A program made the translations under genes and the position numbers. A stretch of DNA of 64,000 nucleotides from Hexactinellida sp. DTS-2022 (lineage: Eukaryota > Porifera > Hexactinellida), in the NCBI GenBank assembly GCA_028753945.1, contig JAPNXP010000012.1, forward strand, positions 5,044,501 to 5,108,500, written 5' to 3'. The notes under the pieces are model-generated. The model saw only the letters and a program-made list of their open reading frames with translations. It was not told the DNA's origin and searched no databases. Below, in pieces: positions 1-11,939 of this stretch (its first letter is position 1; every line of letters begins with the position of its first letter).

Positions 1-1
1 T

Positions 2-2924
2 CTCCACAAACAGGGCGAAAAGCTGTACAACGGAATGAAAGAGGTGGTCACTAACCATCTCGTCAGCAAGGTGAGACAGGAAATACTCGACTCGCTGCAC
101 AACAACTTCCTCCACGCGGTTAATATCGCCTGGATAGACCACCAGTTTAGTATGATTATGATTCGTGACATCCTTATGTACATGGACAGAGTGTATGTAA
201 AGCAGAACAACCTCGTAAACGTGTACGACCAAGGCCTTATCCTATTCAGGTTAGTTTGTTGTCGAGTCTAGGTTTGTTATTTATGAGATAATATGTAAGG
301 CAATTAGAAAGGTCAGTTTTTCTAAGTTTATACAGTCAGGTCTGCTTGTTATGAACAGTTTTTCGTCTGCTTAAAATATGAAGAAATTTTATTATGAACA
401 AGCCCTATGGTCCCAATTTAACATCTAACATAGAGTTTGTATTTTGAGTTCGCTTATTATGAAGTCTCTCTAGTATGAATACAATTTTTGGTCCCTTGAA
501 TGTTCATAATAAAGAACCTGACTGCACATTGGTCTGTTCGCCTGGCTCTAGTAGAGCCGAGGTATTCCTATTATGTGTCTCGCAGGGACTTTGTGCTGCA
601 CCACCTGCAGATCAAGGACCACCTGACCTCTCTGCTGCTGGAGATGGTGCGAAGCGAGCGCAACGGGGAGGTGATAGAGCGCACGCTCATAAAGAACATG
701 TGTCAGATGTTAGTGCTGCTGGGCATAAACACCAGGGACGTGTACCATCTCAACTTCGAGAAACCTTTCCTGGAGGAGTCAGCTGAGTTCTACCGACTCG
801 AGAGCCAGAAGTTCCTGGCTGAAAACAGCGCCTCTGTCTTCATCAACAGAGTAAGTTCTCTCTCCTATTTATAGGCGTGTGCTACGCTCTGCCTGCTAGG
901 TAGAGTCCCGTCTGAATGAAGAGCGGCTGCGCGCTCAGCACTACCTGGACAGCTCCACCGAGGCTCAGATTGTGTCCGTCGTGGAGAGGGAGCTCATTTC
1001 CAAGCACATGCAGACTGTGGTTGAGATGGAGAACTCTGGGGTGGTGCACATGCTCAAGAACGAGCGACTAGCGGACCTAGAGTGCATGTACAAGCTGTTC
1101 GGCCGCGTGCCAGAAGGGCTACAAACCATGAAGACATGCATGAGTAAATACCTCCGCGAGATCGGCAAGGCTGTGGTCACCAACCCCGAGATCTCAAAGA
1201 ACCCGCTCGACTATATAAGGAACCTGCTGGGCCTGAAGGGACAGTTCGACACCTTCCTGAAGCAGTCTTTCTCCTCGGACCCTCTCTTCAAACACGCTAT
1301 TCACTCCGACTTCGAGTATTTCGTTAACCTCAGCGACAGGTCCCCCGAGTACCTCTCGCTGTACATAGACGACTGTCTCAAGAACAGCGCCAAGCTGATG
1401 ACCGAGCAGGAGATGGAAATGGAGCTCGACCAGATCATCATCATATTCCGCTTCCTGCAGGTCAGTAGGACATGCTATAATAGTTGCTTAGTACGGGCAT
1501 GGGATTGCGCATTGTAACATACATAGGTTTGTTGGAGATTTATTTTGGCGACCAAAATGCTTCATTCGGAACAGTTTGAGCCATAAGTTTCCCAAAACAT
1601 ATCCTCCAAATTACGTGCATACCTAATTTTCGGTATAAGCGCGTTTGGGGAGCCCGTCCCTAAATTGCTAGCGTTTTGGACCCCTGGGCTTTCCCTCTGT
1701 CGCATGCGCTACTTTAGTAATGCTACTAACTTTGTTCCTTCAGGAGAAAGACGTGTTCGAGCGCTACTACAAGCAGCACCTGGCGAAGCGACTGCTTCTC
1801 AACAAAAGCACTTCGGATGACGCGGAGAAGAATCTCATCAGCAAATTCAAGAACGAGTGTGGCGCGCAGTTCACTGTGAAGCTGGAGGGAATGTTCAAGG
1901 ACATTTCTCTGTCGATCTCAACCATGGATAAGTTCAAGGAGTGGCTGCAGAGACCTGACTCCTCCCGAGAGGCGGTGGATGTGGACCTGACGGTGCGCGT
2001 GCTGACCACCGGCTACTGGCCCACGCAGAGCCCGCCCGGCTGCTGCAACATCCCGCCTGCCGCGAGACTGGCATACGACACATTCTCGCGCTACTACCTT
2101 AGCAACCACACCGGCAGGAGGCTGACGCTGCAGGCTAACCTCGGATTCGCAGATCTGAACGCGACTTTCTACGCCGCCTTGGAGAAGAAGCACGTGCTTC
2201 AGGTAGAGACTAGCAATTCCTACTTATGTATCGGCCAACACTTCAATATAATTTCAGGCGCTGGCAAGGTCAATTTTTAAACATTAAAAAATCACTTTTA
2301 CGAAGCCAGGTTTTATATTGAAAAGGTGTGGCCGATATAAGTAAGCCCTAGGTTTTATATAAGATATATGAAATGGTATTTACTTCCTGTTTGCCCCAGG
2401 TGTCTACGCACCAGATGTGCGTGCTGTACCTGTTCAACAGCTACTCCATGCTGACTAGCGACCGCATCCAGCAGGAGACCAACATCCCCCTCAAGGAGCT
2501 GCACAGAGCTCTGCAGTCGCTGGCCTGCGGGAAGACCTCGCAGCGGATTCTCGTCAAGGAGCCCAAGTCCCGCGAGATCTGCGGCGCCGACGAGTTCGCG
2601 GTTAACGACGCATTCCAATCGAAGCTGTTCCGAGTGAAGGTGCAGGCGGTGGCCGTTAAGGGCGACACGGAGCCCGAGCGGAGAGAGACCAGACAGAAAG
2701 TGGACGATGACCGGAAACACGAAATTGAGGCCGCGCTCGTGCGGACAATGAAAGCCAGGAAGAAGCTGAACCACGCACAGCTGATCACCGAGTGCATCAC
2801 GCAGCTGAAAGCGCGCTTCTCGCCGAGCCCGATCGTCATAAAGAAGCGAATCGAGAGTCTGATTGAGCGGGACTATCTCGCTCGGGCGACAGACGACCGC
2901 AAGGTATACCTGTACCTCGCGTAA
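2..2924 (+). CDS. CUL3: Cullin-3, E3 ubiquitin ligase scaffold (5' partial)
   Basis: Five exons splice cleanly: 2-249, 586-850, 900-1460, 1744-2202, 2400-2924, all with GT..AG introns and matching phases, giving 685 residues to the natural stop. The gene runs off the left edge, so the N-terminal 80 or so residues (the BTB-contact start of the cullin repeats) are missing. The family is clear from the stretches [56 protein letters not shown] and [17 protein letters not shown]. The C-terminal winged-helix keeps [15 protein letters not shown], which includes the neddylation lysine, and ends in DRKVYLYLA as CUL3 does. CUL3 bridges BTB adaptors and RBX1 in cytosolic and nuclear ubiquitin ligases. 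Intron 1 holds a MITE. Exon boundaries are inferred from splice sites plus continuity of conserved sequence. Confidence 0.95.
331..526. mobile_element. Pogo-like MITE in CUL3 intron 1
   Basis: Imperfect terminal inverted repeats read TACAGTCAGGTCTGC at the left and GAACCTGACTGCA at the right, followed inwards by TTATGAAC-type sequence. The 5'-TA-CAGT start is shared with the other short elements of this window and is typical of pogo/Tigger-type non-autonomous elements. The right target site has drifted to CA. Confidence 0.6.
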
Positions 2925-3283
2925 CCAGGGATATACATATTGGCAATGCATTTCACAGCTACAATGAGACGGAGTGTGTAAGGGAATATATTTAAGATGT
3001 CAACTTGTGTAAGTACGTAGCTGCTAGTTCTTTGGTTGACAGGTTATAATTACTGATTACTATAATAACTCTATTCTTCTTTATTCACGTTATTATATTG
3101 TAATGTAATGGTCTATGATTCTCAAAGATTGTGATTTAACTTATCTTGTTTGCAGTTAGTATCATCCTTACACTATAAGTATTATAGTTAATTCAGTTAT
3201 TCTTGCAATTTCTGGTACTTGGTGCACATGCCGTATTCCTCGCTTCGTCATTATTTGCTATAAATACGGTAGTTCTGGGTGTG

Positions 3284-3434
3284 TACAGTAGAACACGGTT
3301 AATATCAAAGCGTTCGTATTTCAGTTCCCTTCAAAGTCTTTTCAATACAAATGGCTTTGCTAATACGAATCCCGGATAAGACAAAACGCATTTTGAAGGT
3401 CCCCTGGAGTTCGTACTAACCAGGTTCTACCGTA
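3284..3434. mobile_element. Pogo-like MITE, family 2
   Basis: A 151-bp element with TIRs CAGTAGAACACGGTTA (left) and the inverse GGTTCTACCG (right), flanked by TA. The interior, with TTCAGTTCCCTTCAAAG and CCGGATAAG, matches the element at 18323-18491, so they are copies of one family. Confidence 0.7.
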
Positions 3435-3489
3435 TATAGTTATTCCATCAAGGGGAAGAGAACTGACTATCCTGTTTGTTTTATAATGT

Positions 3490-3634
3490 ATTACATTTTA
3501 TAACGAAAGATATTTCCCCCAGAGCACTAAATGCATTAATTATTATCCGCTTATAACGAGTATCCGGATATAACGAAGGAATTTTCAGGTCCCAAGCACT
3601 TCGTTATACGAGCGTTGACTGTATTGTATCACGT
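3490..3634. mobile_element. Truncated pogo-like MITE, family 1
   Basis: The interior and right end (GAGCACTAAATGCATTAATT, then GGTCCCAAGCACTTCGTTAT and ..TTGACTGTA) match the complete element at 10990-11148. The left TIR is missing or diverged. Confidence 0.7.
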
Positions 3635-3677
3635 ATTCTACTGTACTACTTATACTAATTAGTCAGACTACAGTTGG

Positions 3678-5925
3678 ATGGACCTGAAGGAGGTGCTGTG
3701 TCGGCGAATCCTCGAGCAGATAATCGGCCAGACGGGGGTCCCTAAGGGGGAGTACGTCATCCTAGTGCTGGACAAGGTGGCCACTAAGATAGTCTCCAGC
3801 GCCTGCCGGATGCAGGACGTGATGGCTAAGGGCGTGACGCTCGTGGAGAGCCTGGAGAAGCAGCGCGCCCCGATGAGTCTGGACGCCATCTACATAATGG
3901 AGCCCAGCGCGGAGAGCGTGAACAAGTTCCTGCCGGACTGGGACGGGACCGGCCAGACCAAGGAGCCGCTCTACAAAGCGGCGCACCTGTTCTTCACGGA
4001 GTCCTGTCCGGACGAGCTCTTCAAGCGGCTCAACGTCCCGGCTGTTAAGCGGTACCTTAAGACCCTCAAGGAGGCAGACATCTGCTTTCTGGCAAACGAA
4101 AGCCGAGTGTTCACACTCAACCATCCAACCGCATTCATGGACTTCTACAGGACAGACCACGACGTGAAGGAGCCCCTCTTCACAAAGGTATTCCTATAGT
4201 GCACATAACTAGCGGTAGTTAACGTATCTATGCTCTGTCAGCTCGCTAGTCAGCTGGCCAGTCTCTGCTACGCCCTGGAAGAGAACCCGACCGTCCGATA
4301 CAGACAGGGACTCACGCGCATAAAGGACTTCGCAGAGTTAGTGCAGGGCAAACTGGATGCCTTCAAGCGAGATAATCCGGACCTGGGGACTAGCGGCCGG
4401 AAGCCGCGGAGTCAGCTGATTATCCTGGACAGGGGGTTTGACCCCGTGACCCCCGTCCTGCACCACCTGACGCTACAGGCCATGGTGTACGACCTCATGC
4501 AGATAGAGAACGACCAGTACACATTCACGTTCACAAGCCAGCTGGGAATAGAAAACACGAAAAAGGTTACAAGTTATAATTTACTAATGAATTTTCATTA
4601 TTTTATCTACCTATAAGTTATCTATCCGTTTTCACTTGACACTGTAGTTGACAGCAACTAAAATTAATGCGTATATTTCATTTATAAGCATTTTTGTTTA
4701 CATAAAGTCGACTCCGCTTAACAGAGCCACCGGTTAATAGATTTCTCCGCTTAATCGGGTCAAAGTAACCTGGTCCCGAGGTATCTAACCTAGTTTAATA
4801 CTAGCACTGATTACTACTGCTGTACAGGTGCCACTGGACGAGAGCGACGAGTGCTGGTGCTCGGTGCGGCACCAACACGTGGCGGAGGCCTCCAAGAAGG
4901 TGAGCAGCATGGTGCTGGAGTTCCTGGCCGAGAAGAAGATGGACAAACTGGAGGACGAGATCAGTCTCAAGAGTCTGCACGCGATAATGCAGAAGCTGCC
5001 GCAGTACCGGCGACAGCTGAACCAGTTTATGCTGCACTTCACCATCGTGGAGGAGGCACTCGGGCTCTACAACAGGAACAAGTACGACGGGATTTGTCGC
5101 CTCGAGCAGATCCTGGCGACGGGGGAGGACGAACACCAGGAGCAGGTGAGCGACGGGATGAAGCTGATTATCCCGACGCTGCTGGACGACAAGTCCTCCT
5201 CAGAAGTTAAGGCTCGCATAGTGGCGCTATATCTGCTCATGAGCAAGGAGGGGGTGTCCCCAGACACATTCGCGAGGTAACTTGTAGTGTTTATATCCGT
5301 TCTATATTTAGCTCTCTCTCTCTGTAGACTGATGCAGCACTCGAACATAATAGGAGACATGCGGGCCACTCTGCTGAACCTGCGCTATCTAGGAGTTAAC
5401 GTCATAAAGGAGAAAGGGAACCTGTCGCCAATCGGTCTAAAGAGACTCCACAGAGACCCCTCCAAGTTCTACTCGCAGTCCCGATGGGTGCCCATCCTGC
5501 AGGATATCCTAGAGTACACCATGGATGACAAACTGGACCTCAACTACTGCGCCTGCACTCGGGCCCCGCCCCCCAGCGACGGGAAGTCCAGCGGCGGGTC
5601 CGCGGGGGGGAAGGGGACCGCGCAGGAGGCGAGGAGCGCGAGGGGGTGGGTCTGGCAGAGGGGGCAGCCCGGGGTCGCGGCAGCAGGGGGCGCGGGGGCG
5701 AATCCGGGCGGGAGCTCGTATATGGACAAGGCGACCATAATCGTGTTCATAATGGGAGGGGCGACCTACGCGGAACTGCGAATAATCTACGAGCTGATGA
5801 ATCCGAGGATAGAAGATAACAGAAAGTGGGTAGACAACTATAACATAATTATAGGCAGCACCGACCTGATAACGCCAGGCAAGTTCTTCAGTCTGGTCGG
5901 TAAGCTCCCGCCCATTGTGAACTAG
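3678..5925 (+). CDS. STXBP1: Munc18/Sec1-family syntaxin-binding protein
   Basis: Exons 3678-4187, 4242-4565, 4828-5276 and 5328-5925 join in phase to 626 residues. SM proteins clasp syntaxin and template SNARE assembly for vesicle fusion at the plasma membrane. Family evidence: AAHLFFTESCPDELF, RSQLIILDRGFDP..PVLH.LT.QAM.YDL, the RHQHVAE region, RWVPILQDILEYTMDDKLD and a C-terminal IVFIMGGATYAELR..YE with IIGSTDLITPGKF. Alignment from memory is best with the Munc18 (STXBP1/2/3) branch rather than Sly1 or Vps33; which vertebrate paralogue is closest cannot be said. Oddity: a Gly/Ala/Ser/Pro-rich insert of about 50 residues (GC-rich, 5560-5720) precedes the last conserved block. The start is the first ATG giving a normal N-terminus; a short upstream exon behind the acceptor CTACAG at 3668-3673 cannot be excluded. 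Confidence 0.92.
4704..4782. mobile_element. MITE fragment, family 3, in STXBP1 intron 2
   Basis: The sequence GTCGACTCCGCTTAA ... TTTCTCCGCTTAATCGGGTC ... GGTCCCGAGGT matches half of the complete element at 7594-7782 with its parts rearranged. The second terminal repeat is absent. Confidence 0.6.
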
Positions 5926-6209
5926 CCGCAGTTGTGTGGAACTTTTGACTGATGGCTTTTGGCTAGGATTGTATGTATATTATCATATTGTATACTGTCA
6001 GTAGATTGTCATGTAGTTATTAACGTATTATTGTTAGATTATATTTTGTCACAATTTAACCACTATATGCCAATCATTAGTAGTAACAATATACAATAGA
6101 GATAATTGATATTAGTTAGTGGTGTAAGTTAACAGGTATACGGACAAATTACTACATAGACAAATTACTACATTATAATATAACAGATAGGGAATTACAT
6201 TACTAAAAC

Positions 6210-6215
6210 AATAAA
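6210..6215 (+). promoter_or_regulatory. AATAAA polyadenylation hexamer
   Basis: Canonical AATAAA about 285 bp after the STXBP1 stop and before the next gene. It is the first such hexamer I see downstream. Assignment is by position only. Confidence 0.4.
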
Positions 6216-6260
6216 TTTGTTTGGCCACAATAACCTATTATGATAGACCATTTATTTATT

Positions 6261-6435
6261 TACACTATATAAGACTTCAAATGTACGGTTGTAAGAACAT
6301 ATCGGATATAAGACCACTATGTTGGAAAACGGTTGCCATATACCCTATATAATAATGTCGATTATAAGAACATGCCGGTTATAAGCACATTAAGTACAGT
6401 TCCCGACGATGTGCTTATAACCGGCATCCACTGTA
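6261..6435. mobile_element. Pogo-like MITE, family 4
   Basis: The right end is GTGCTTATAACCGGCATCCACTGTA; the left end TACACTATATAAGAC is a weak inverse. The interior repeats TTATAAGAACAT-type units, resembling the TTATAACGA units of family 1. It ends about 45 bp before the CYB5R4 start. Confidence 0.5.
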
Positions 6436-6481
6436 ATAGCATAGGAACACACAACTAGTCCCTATACATAGTATAACACAC

Positions 6482-8245
6482 ATGGCATCACTCGGGGTGC
6501 CCCAGGCCGCTGCTGGCCACCTAGCGCCCAGCAGCGGCACCAGCAGGTCCAAGGTGGCCCGCAAGCCCGGGTACAGTCTGCTCAACTGGATAAAGCTGGG
6601 GAGCAGCAAGCAGGACCTGACCGGGACCGGGGGCGAGGCGCTGCGTGTGACGTCACAGGAGCTGCGGAGACATCGGCGACTGGAGGACTGCTGGACCTGC
6701 ATAAAGGGGCGGGTCTACAACCTGAGTCACTACCTGTACTACCACCCAGGGGGCGTGTCAGAGCTCATGCGAGCAGCTGGCATAGACGCCACGTCACTGT
6801 TCGTAGAAGTTCACAGCTGGGTGAGTTGATACCTTATAACAGTGGTTCCATGGGTCCACAAGATCTCAAAATTTGTATTTCGGTCAATGGGAAGGGGTCC
6901 ACATAATGTTTGGCATTTGCTATAGGGGATCCACGGATGAAAAGGTTGGGAATCGCTGCCTTATAACTATTTGTTGATAATAACCTGAATGAATGATCGC
7001 ACCAGGATAGGTTAACGAGACGAAGATGCTAGAGAAGTGCGTGGTGGGACACCTCATCGCATCGCCTGTATTCCTAGTGCCCTCTTCCATCTCAGCTGGG
7101 GCTCTATCGGACACACTCTCCCCCGCACTGCAGAGGAAAGTGAAGCTTCTTGATAACCTGAGTGGTGAGTACTGTTGATGAGATTCTTACTACTTTTAAT
7201 ACAAGGACCTTGCTTGAAATTCTTACTATCAGCACTTGAAATAGTATAATCTTGTGTTAAAATTAATTTACTTTTAATTATTAGATCCCTGCTGGCAGGT
7301 GGCCACTCTCCACTCAGTTGTTTCGCTCACTAAAGATACCAAACTATTCACATTCCAGCTACCCACTGGTGTATCTATGCACGTACCAGTCGGGTACCAC
7401 CTCCACCTGAGGGCCACGCTCCCCTCCCAGCAGCAGCTGCTCCGGAGCTACACCCCCGTGGACGCCCTAAGCGGGGCCTCTCTCCTCGCCGGCGCTCTCA
7501 TCCCACTCGCTATCAAGATATACGCAAAGGGGCCCATGAGCTCATATCTCAACATGTGCTCTCCAGGTACACAGCCCGCTCTGCTGTATATTGTATAGTC
7601 GACTCCTCTTAATAGAGGCACCTCGGGACCATGGTGTTTTGACCCGATTAAGCGGAGAAACCGATTAACCGAAAATATTTTAAGCCAAACTGTAATTCTG
7701 TCCTATAAATCCTGTGAAATTTTGACCCGATTAAGCGGATAAACCGTTTAACCGGTGGCACTATTAAGCGGAGTTGACTATATCTAACTAATCAGCTGAT
7801 GTTAGGTAGAACTATACACCTGAGCAGACCAGAGGGCACTTTCGCGTTCTCAGATCTGAAGAGTGCCAGACACCTGTTGCTGCTCGCTACGGGCACTGGG
7901 GTCACTCCGATGACTCGCATTGTGAGACAAGCGCTGGCGTCGGAGTACAATCTGCAGACACACCTTGTGTACGGGAACAAGCGAGCTGATCTGTCAATTT
8001 GGTTAGAAGAGTTTACGCAACTCGCCGATCTACACCCGGATACCTTTAAGCTAACCAATGTGTTCTCAGAACAGAATGATATGATAGACGCTGAGTGTGT
8101 TGGCAAGATTATCTCTCAATATCCAGACCACACCTCTGGCGAGGTGTTCGTGTGTGTCTGTGGACAAACGGACTTCTTAACAAGCGTGTCCCAAGCTCTG
8201 CTTGCCCTCAAAGTGCCATCTGACTCTGTATATACATTTTGGTGA
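6482..8245 (+). CDS. CYB5R4: CYB5R4-type cytochrome b5 / b5 reductase fusion, CS domain absent
   Basis: Exons 6482-6820, 7011-7164, 7285-7566 and 7806-8245 join in phase to 404 residues (human about 520). The N-terminal b5 domain has YHPGG and a second haem histidine in FVEVHSW. The reductase half has the FAD motif RSYTPV, the second flavin motif KGPMSSYL, NAD(P)H-binding GTGVTPM and VCVCGQ. In vertebrate CYB5R4 a CS/p23-like domain of about 90 residues lies between these. Here only a short linker (about residues 115-165) joins them, and introns 1 and 2 (190 and 120 bp) are too small to hide it. The conserved opening SKVARKPGYSLLNWIKL and the linker start MLEKCVVGHL identify the CYB5R4 branch rather than a simple reductase. 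It is expected to pass electrons from NAD(P)H through FAD to haem. Intron 3 contains a MITE. Confidence 0.88.
7594..7782. mobile_element. MITE family 3 (complete) in CYB5R4 intron 3
   Basis: TIRs TATAGTCGACTCCTCTTAATAG (left) and CTATTAAGCGGAGTTGACTATA (right, inverse). The interior repeats GACCCGATTAAGCGGA. The TA ends fit pogo/Tc1-type integration. Confidence 0.75.
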
Positions 8246-8386
8246 GAAGTGTTGTATTAATGCATGACTAGCAAAGAGTGTAGTATATTATACAATCTTT
8301 AATTAGGGAAATAGATTGCAGAGTTTACAATGAATTAACTATTAAGTAAACGTAAGTACCTATCTACTATCGATTCGAATAATTAA

Positions 8387-11300
8387 CTAAAACACAAGAG
8401 CCAGTATTACGCTGGTCAGTATGAGGAGGGAGGAAGCGAAGAGGTTGTAGGCTCCGTTGTGGAAACTAGGATCGTTGTAGAGCTCTGCCGGGTTTATGAA
8501 GAGACCGGAAGAATCATTCTCGTCCGTCTGTCTCCTGTTCCTAGCACCGGGGACGGAGTTTGTAGATTTCGCCTCTCTCAACTTATTTATGAAGACTTTC
8601 ATCCTATTTCCGCAAGCGGCACACTGCGCCCCTTGCTCTGCCCTCGCGTGCACCACTAGGGCTCCAACTGAGTCGTACTTGGATCGGCACGTTAACTCAC
8701 ACTTGTCATCCTTGATTTTAAAGCCAGTCAGCTTCTCCCAGTCAGATTGCGCCACTGCACACAGATCTTTAATGTCCAATTCAGTTTTACCTTTTCTAAA
8801 AGCGTAGTTTTGAGCCGCATCAATATCAATGGTTAGAACACCCCCACCGCCTAAATGCGCATAAATTAATTGTATAATCATGTAAGTTATCCTGTGTAGT
8901 AATAAGAATTACTTATATAGAGCTCAGCTCTAGTAGAGTTCAGTTTTTCAGTATGTGTATTCAGGCACTGAGAAAGGTCAGTTTTCCCCAAGCTTTGAAA
9001 TTGACCTTTAGAAAGTAAGCCTGGGCTTTTAGTATGGGAAAAATCTGAACTCTACAAAGCTCAGCTCTATATAAGCATTCTCTAATAATAATACCAAACT
9101 AACCGGGTATAATGCAGTTTGCATCACTCGCTCGTGGTGTGTGTACACAGCCTTCTGGGATATTGTCACACTTGGAGCTGGGCTTATCTGATCTCACCTC
9201 GCAAGCCCCTTTATAGTCACGCTCCGTGCTCCCAGTCTTCCTCTCCACGTCGCAGAGGGTATCGTACGTCTTCTTGTCGAAACCGCAGAAACCCTTACCC
9301 CCGTTAGTATCCGCACAATCTGGATCGTTACAATCTCTTAGATATTTTAAATTGTAGTCCTGCTTTACAAACGCTTCACACTCGCTGCTGTAGGACTCTC
9401 CGCTGGTGCTGCAAACCTTTGTGTTCGTGTCTTTGGTAGAGCATCTCAAGTTGTCAGCTGTGGGAATACACTTCTTAGCCTTGCAGCTACTTCTATCCGC
9501 ACTGGTGTCGATACATAACTCAGTGGGTCCAATGGTCCTAGGATAGTAGTGGGAGATAACGGGTGTACATAGTATAAATAGTATTATAAAGTGTTAGACT
9601 TACTCGACACATATTTCATCAGTGGTACAGTTGCAAACTTCTTCATGACAATCCTTAGCGCTTACAACACTATTGCCTATTGAATCCGCTTTACACTTTG
9701 GGAGTCTGGCTTGCACTCCATCCGCCGTCTTGACACAGACTATTTCTCCATCCGACTGGCCGGTACACACATCTTCGTCATCTTTGCCATCGCAGTTCTG
9801 GTCAGCACTGTACGATACGAATTCACCGTTCTTACACCGCTTCTGAATACAGTCATTGGGCAATGTGACGCTATACAACAGTATGAAATTAATGCAAATA
9901 GAATTATGTACAAGGGTACAAACTCACGTTTTCCCATCAGGATAAGTTACTTCATTGAAAGTACAGATTGCTGGAGAAGCAATACAACGCGGATTTGTCT
10001 TGCACTTTGATTTGAGAATAGCTCCCTCTTTGCACAGACAGTAACTACACCGAGTGCCCGGGTCTTCTACGCTGCCGCCTGAGAGGACTTTCCTCCCATT
10101 TATATCAGTGCAGGTGCCTAGTTGCTCCCTACAGTCTACTTTGGCCACATCCTCCGATCTCTTCGTGATTACTGTCTTTGTGCTATCACCTGTAGAGGGG
10201 TTGTAGCAGATCTGTGTGACTCTCCCGTCACTAGCATCGGTAGTGGTAGTGGAACAGCGGTAGTCTCCGTCCAGATAACAACGGGATTTGTCAGCGCTAG
10301 CATCTCGTAGGCAGCGAGCTTCTAAATAGTCAGAACGTTTGAATTAGTAACTGTATATACTTATAGTATAATGCCAGTATTTAGTTAGTTACCGCCCAGC
10401 ATTGCAGTTGCCTTTAATTCGCAGGTTCCAGTGACTAGACAGTTGGTAGTGTCTGCGCTTGCTCTGCAGAAGAGTCCAACAGCGCATTTCTTCTCTCGAA
10501 TCTGGCCTAAAAATGCGGCCGAGCAGTCTTCTCGATTAAAGCAGTTCTTAATGTAAGCACATGCATTCCCCTCAATAACATCTATACAAATGCAAGCGTA
10601 TTTATACTAACAAGTTGCTCGTACGCACACATCTTATACCAAGTGAGGCCTTGATTCCAAGCAAATTCCTTTGAATTTCATAAAAATGAATTTCGTAGCT
10701 ATTACCAGTTTCTCCATCGATTCCAACAAATATAGTGGAACCTGCTAGTAACCAAGGGATTGGGCGTTATACACATACGTAGTACACAGGTTGTATTATG
10801 TATCAAATGGGTTTCGCTATGTCAGATGATGTTATACGTACTAGCAGGTTATACTGTAAAGATTTGTTACTATCAGTTATCTCAGCATACCTGAGGTACA
10901 CTTGCGGGCAGAATCATCTTCTATCTCGCATTCTCCGCCAGTACAGGCTACAGTCGCACTACATTCGTCAGCTAAACAATAAATAGAAGTACAGTAAACT
11001 GCCGATATAACGAAGTCGGAACAACGAAATAAGCGCTTATAACGAAATGGAGATTTTCCCCTGAGCACTAAATGCATTAATTATTATCCGGTTATAACGA
11101 AGGAATTTACAGGTCCCAAGCACTTCGTTATAACGAGAGTTTACTGTAAGTGGAGAGACAAGAGAGTTGAGATAGTATAATTAATAATTAAAAAAGTAAA
11201 CTCACGGCGTGCAGGTGAACAAGTTGTTGGACATGGAGGGCACTTTCCGTTAGTTGAATCTTTTGCATCATCTCTAACACAAGCCAGGGTTGCATCAGGA

Positions 11301-11489
11301 CACCTACTACATACGTTTCCTACACATCAATTGAATAAATTAAGATAATTCCCACAAACATTGGGGTAATTCAGTTCAGAAATCCATTGAGTAAGTATAG
11401 ATTATAGGTACGGTACCTGTGATTATGGGATCTGTAACAGCAAACCCAACCAATACTGCCAAGAGGAGACCCAACAAGAAAATCTTCAT
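8387..11489 (-). CDS. RECK-like cysteine-rich Kazal protein A, secreted, probable GPI anchor
   Basis: Eight exons on the minus strand (11489-11417, 11319-11206, 10971-10891, 10581-10393, 10321-9928, 9870-9604, 9537-9104, 8850-8387) join in phase to 671 residues. Order: signal peptide MKIFLLGLLLAVLVGFAV; cysteine-rich modules encoded exon by exon; a VWC-like stretch (GTCTDINGRKV..CSYCLCKEG); an acidic CDGKDDEDVC module; two Kazal-like repeats in exon 7 (VCSTSGESYSSEC and FCGFDKKTYDTLC..YKGAC); a C-terminal domain; a basic RNRRQ furin-type site; and a hydrophobic end fitting a GPI signal. The Kazal plus C-terminal part resembles RECK, a GPI-anchored metalloprotease and Wnt7 regulator, as I remember it; the N-terminal CC knots of RECK are not seen. 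First of three tandem paralogues; it lacks the two linker exons of B and C. Exons are well supported by phase; orthology to RECK is inference. Confidence 0.75.
8912..9075. mobile_element. MITE in last intron of RECK-like gene A
   Basis: Inverted ends CTTATATAGAGCTCAGCTCTA and AGCTCAGCTCTATATAAG, followed inwards by matching AGAGTTCAG / CTGAACTCT. About 164 bp. A different family from the TA-CAGT elements; no clear target duplication. Confidence 0.65.
10990..11148. mobile_element. Pogo-like MITE family 1, reference copy
   Basis: A complete 159-bp element flanked by TA. Ends TACAGTAAACTGCCGATATAA and TTATAACGAGAGTTTACTGTA, with internal TTATAACGAA repeats. It lies in intron 2 of RECK-like gene A. 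Copies or relatives: 3490-3634, 19370-20064 and more distantly 21178-26277. Confidence 0.8.
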
Positions 11490-11939
11490 CTCAATAAACC
11501 AATAGGTTTGTATAGTGAGATTCATTTTTGTCATTTGAATTTATACATTTTATGTTCCTTACTTCTTGGGTGGCTCTTCTCACAGGAAGTTATTTATGGT
11601 ATTTCTTTACTTATAGTTGTGTAATAGCAATATTCATTTCTTAGCATATTTAATGTTAATTCTGTTCTAAAGTTGCCAATTAGCAAGCAAACACGTACAA
11701 AATGCGAAATTAATTTTTTTTAAGTTTTCATTACACAATAAATTTTCGATTTGCCAACCATTAGTTCCATGATTGCTCATCTAAGAGCAGAGCGGAATTT
11801 AATATAGAGTAGTATCAATGCTCTCATAGCATGTAGCAAAATGGTTACAGAATGAAATAATATAGTAGATATATGCCATTGATATTAGGAATTGAGTACA
11901 TATGGAATGAATTTAGTATACTAGCATTATCGACACAGA
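11490..11939. other. Intergenic between RECK-like genes B and A
   Basis: AT-rich spacer of 450 bp between the stop of gene B and the start of gene A, which are in tandem. It should hold the promoter of A. No open frame or recognisable repeat. Confidence 0.6.

Larger units (their letters stand above)
2925..3677. other. Intergenic: CUL3 3' UTR to STXBP1 start
   Basis: AT-rich spacer of about 750 bp with no convincing reading frame. It holds two pogo-like MITEs, listed separately. The segment just before the STXBP1 start ends in CTACAG, a plausible splice acceptor, so a short upstream exon or a trans-splice site is possible. Confidence 0.6.
5926..6481. other. Intergenic: STXBP1 3' region
   Basis: AT-rich, no open frame of note. 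It contains the probable STXBP1 polyadenylation hexamer and a MITE, both listed separately. Confidence 0.6.

Noticed and set aside
2355..2951. 198-residue minus-strand frame opposite CUL3 exon 5
   Set aside because: It lies antisense to a strongly conserved coding exon and has no recognisable content; it is a shadow of the GC-rich coding strand.
8387..11489. Agrin or follistatin assignment for the Kazal proteins
   Set aside because: Only two Kazal-like repeats are present, no laminin-G, EGF or follistatin modules are seen, and the hydrophobic tail fits a GPI-anchored RECK-like layout better.
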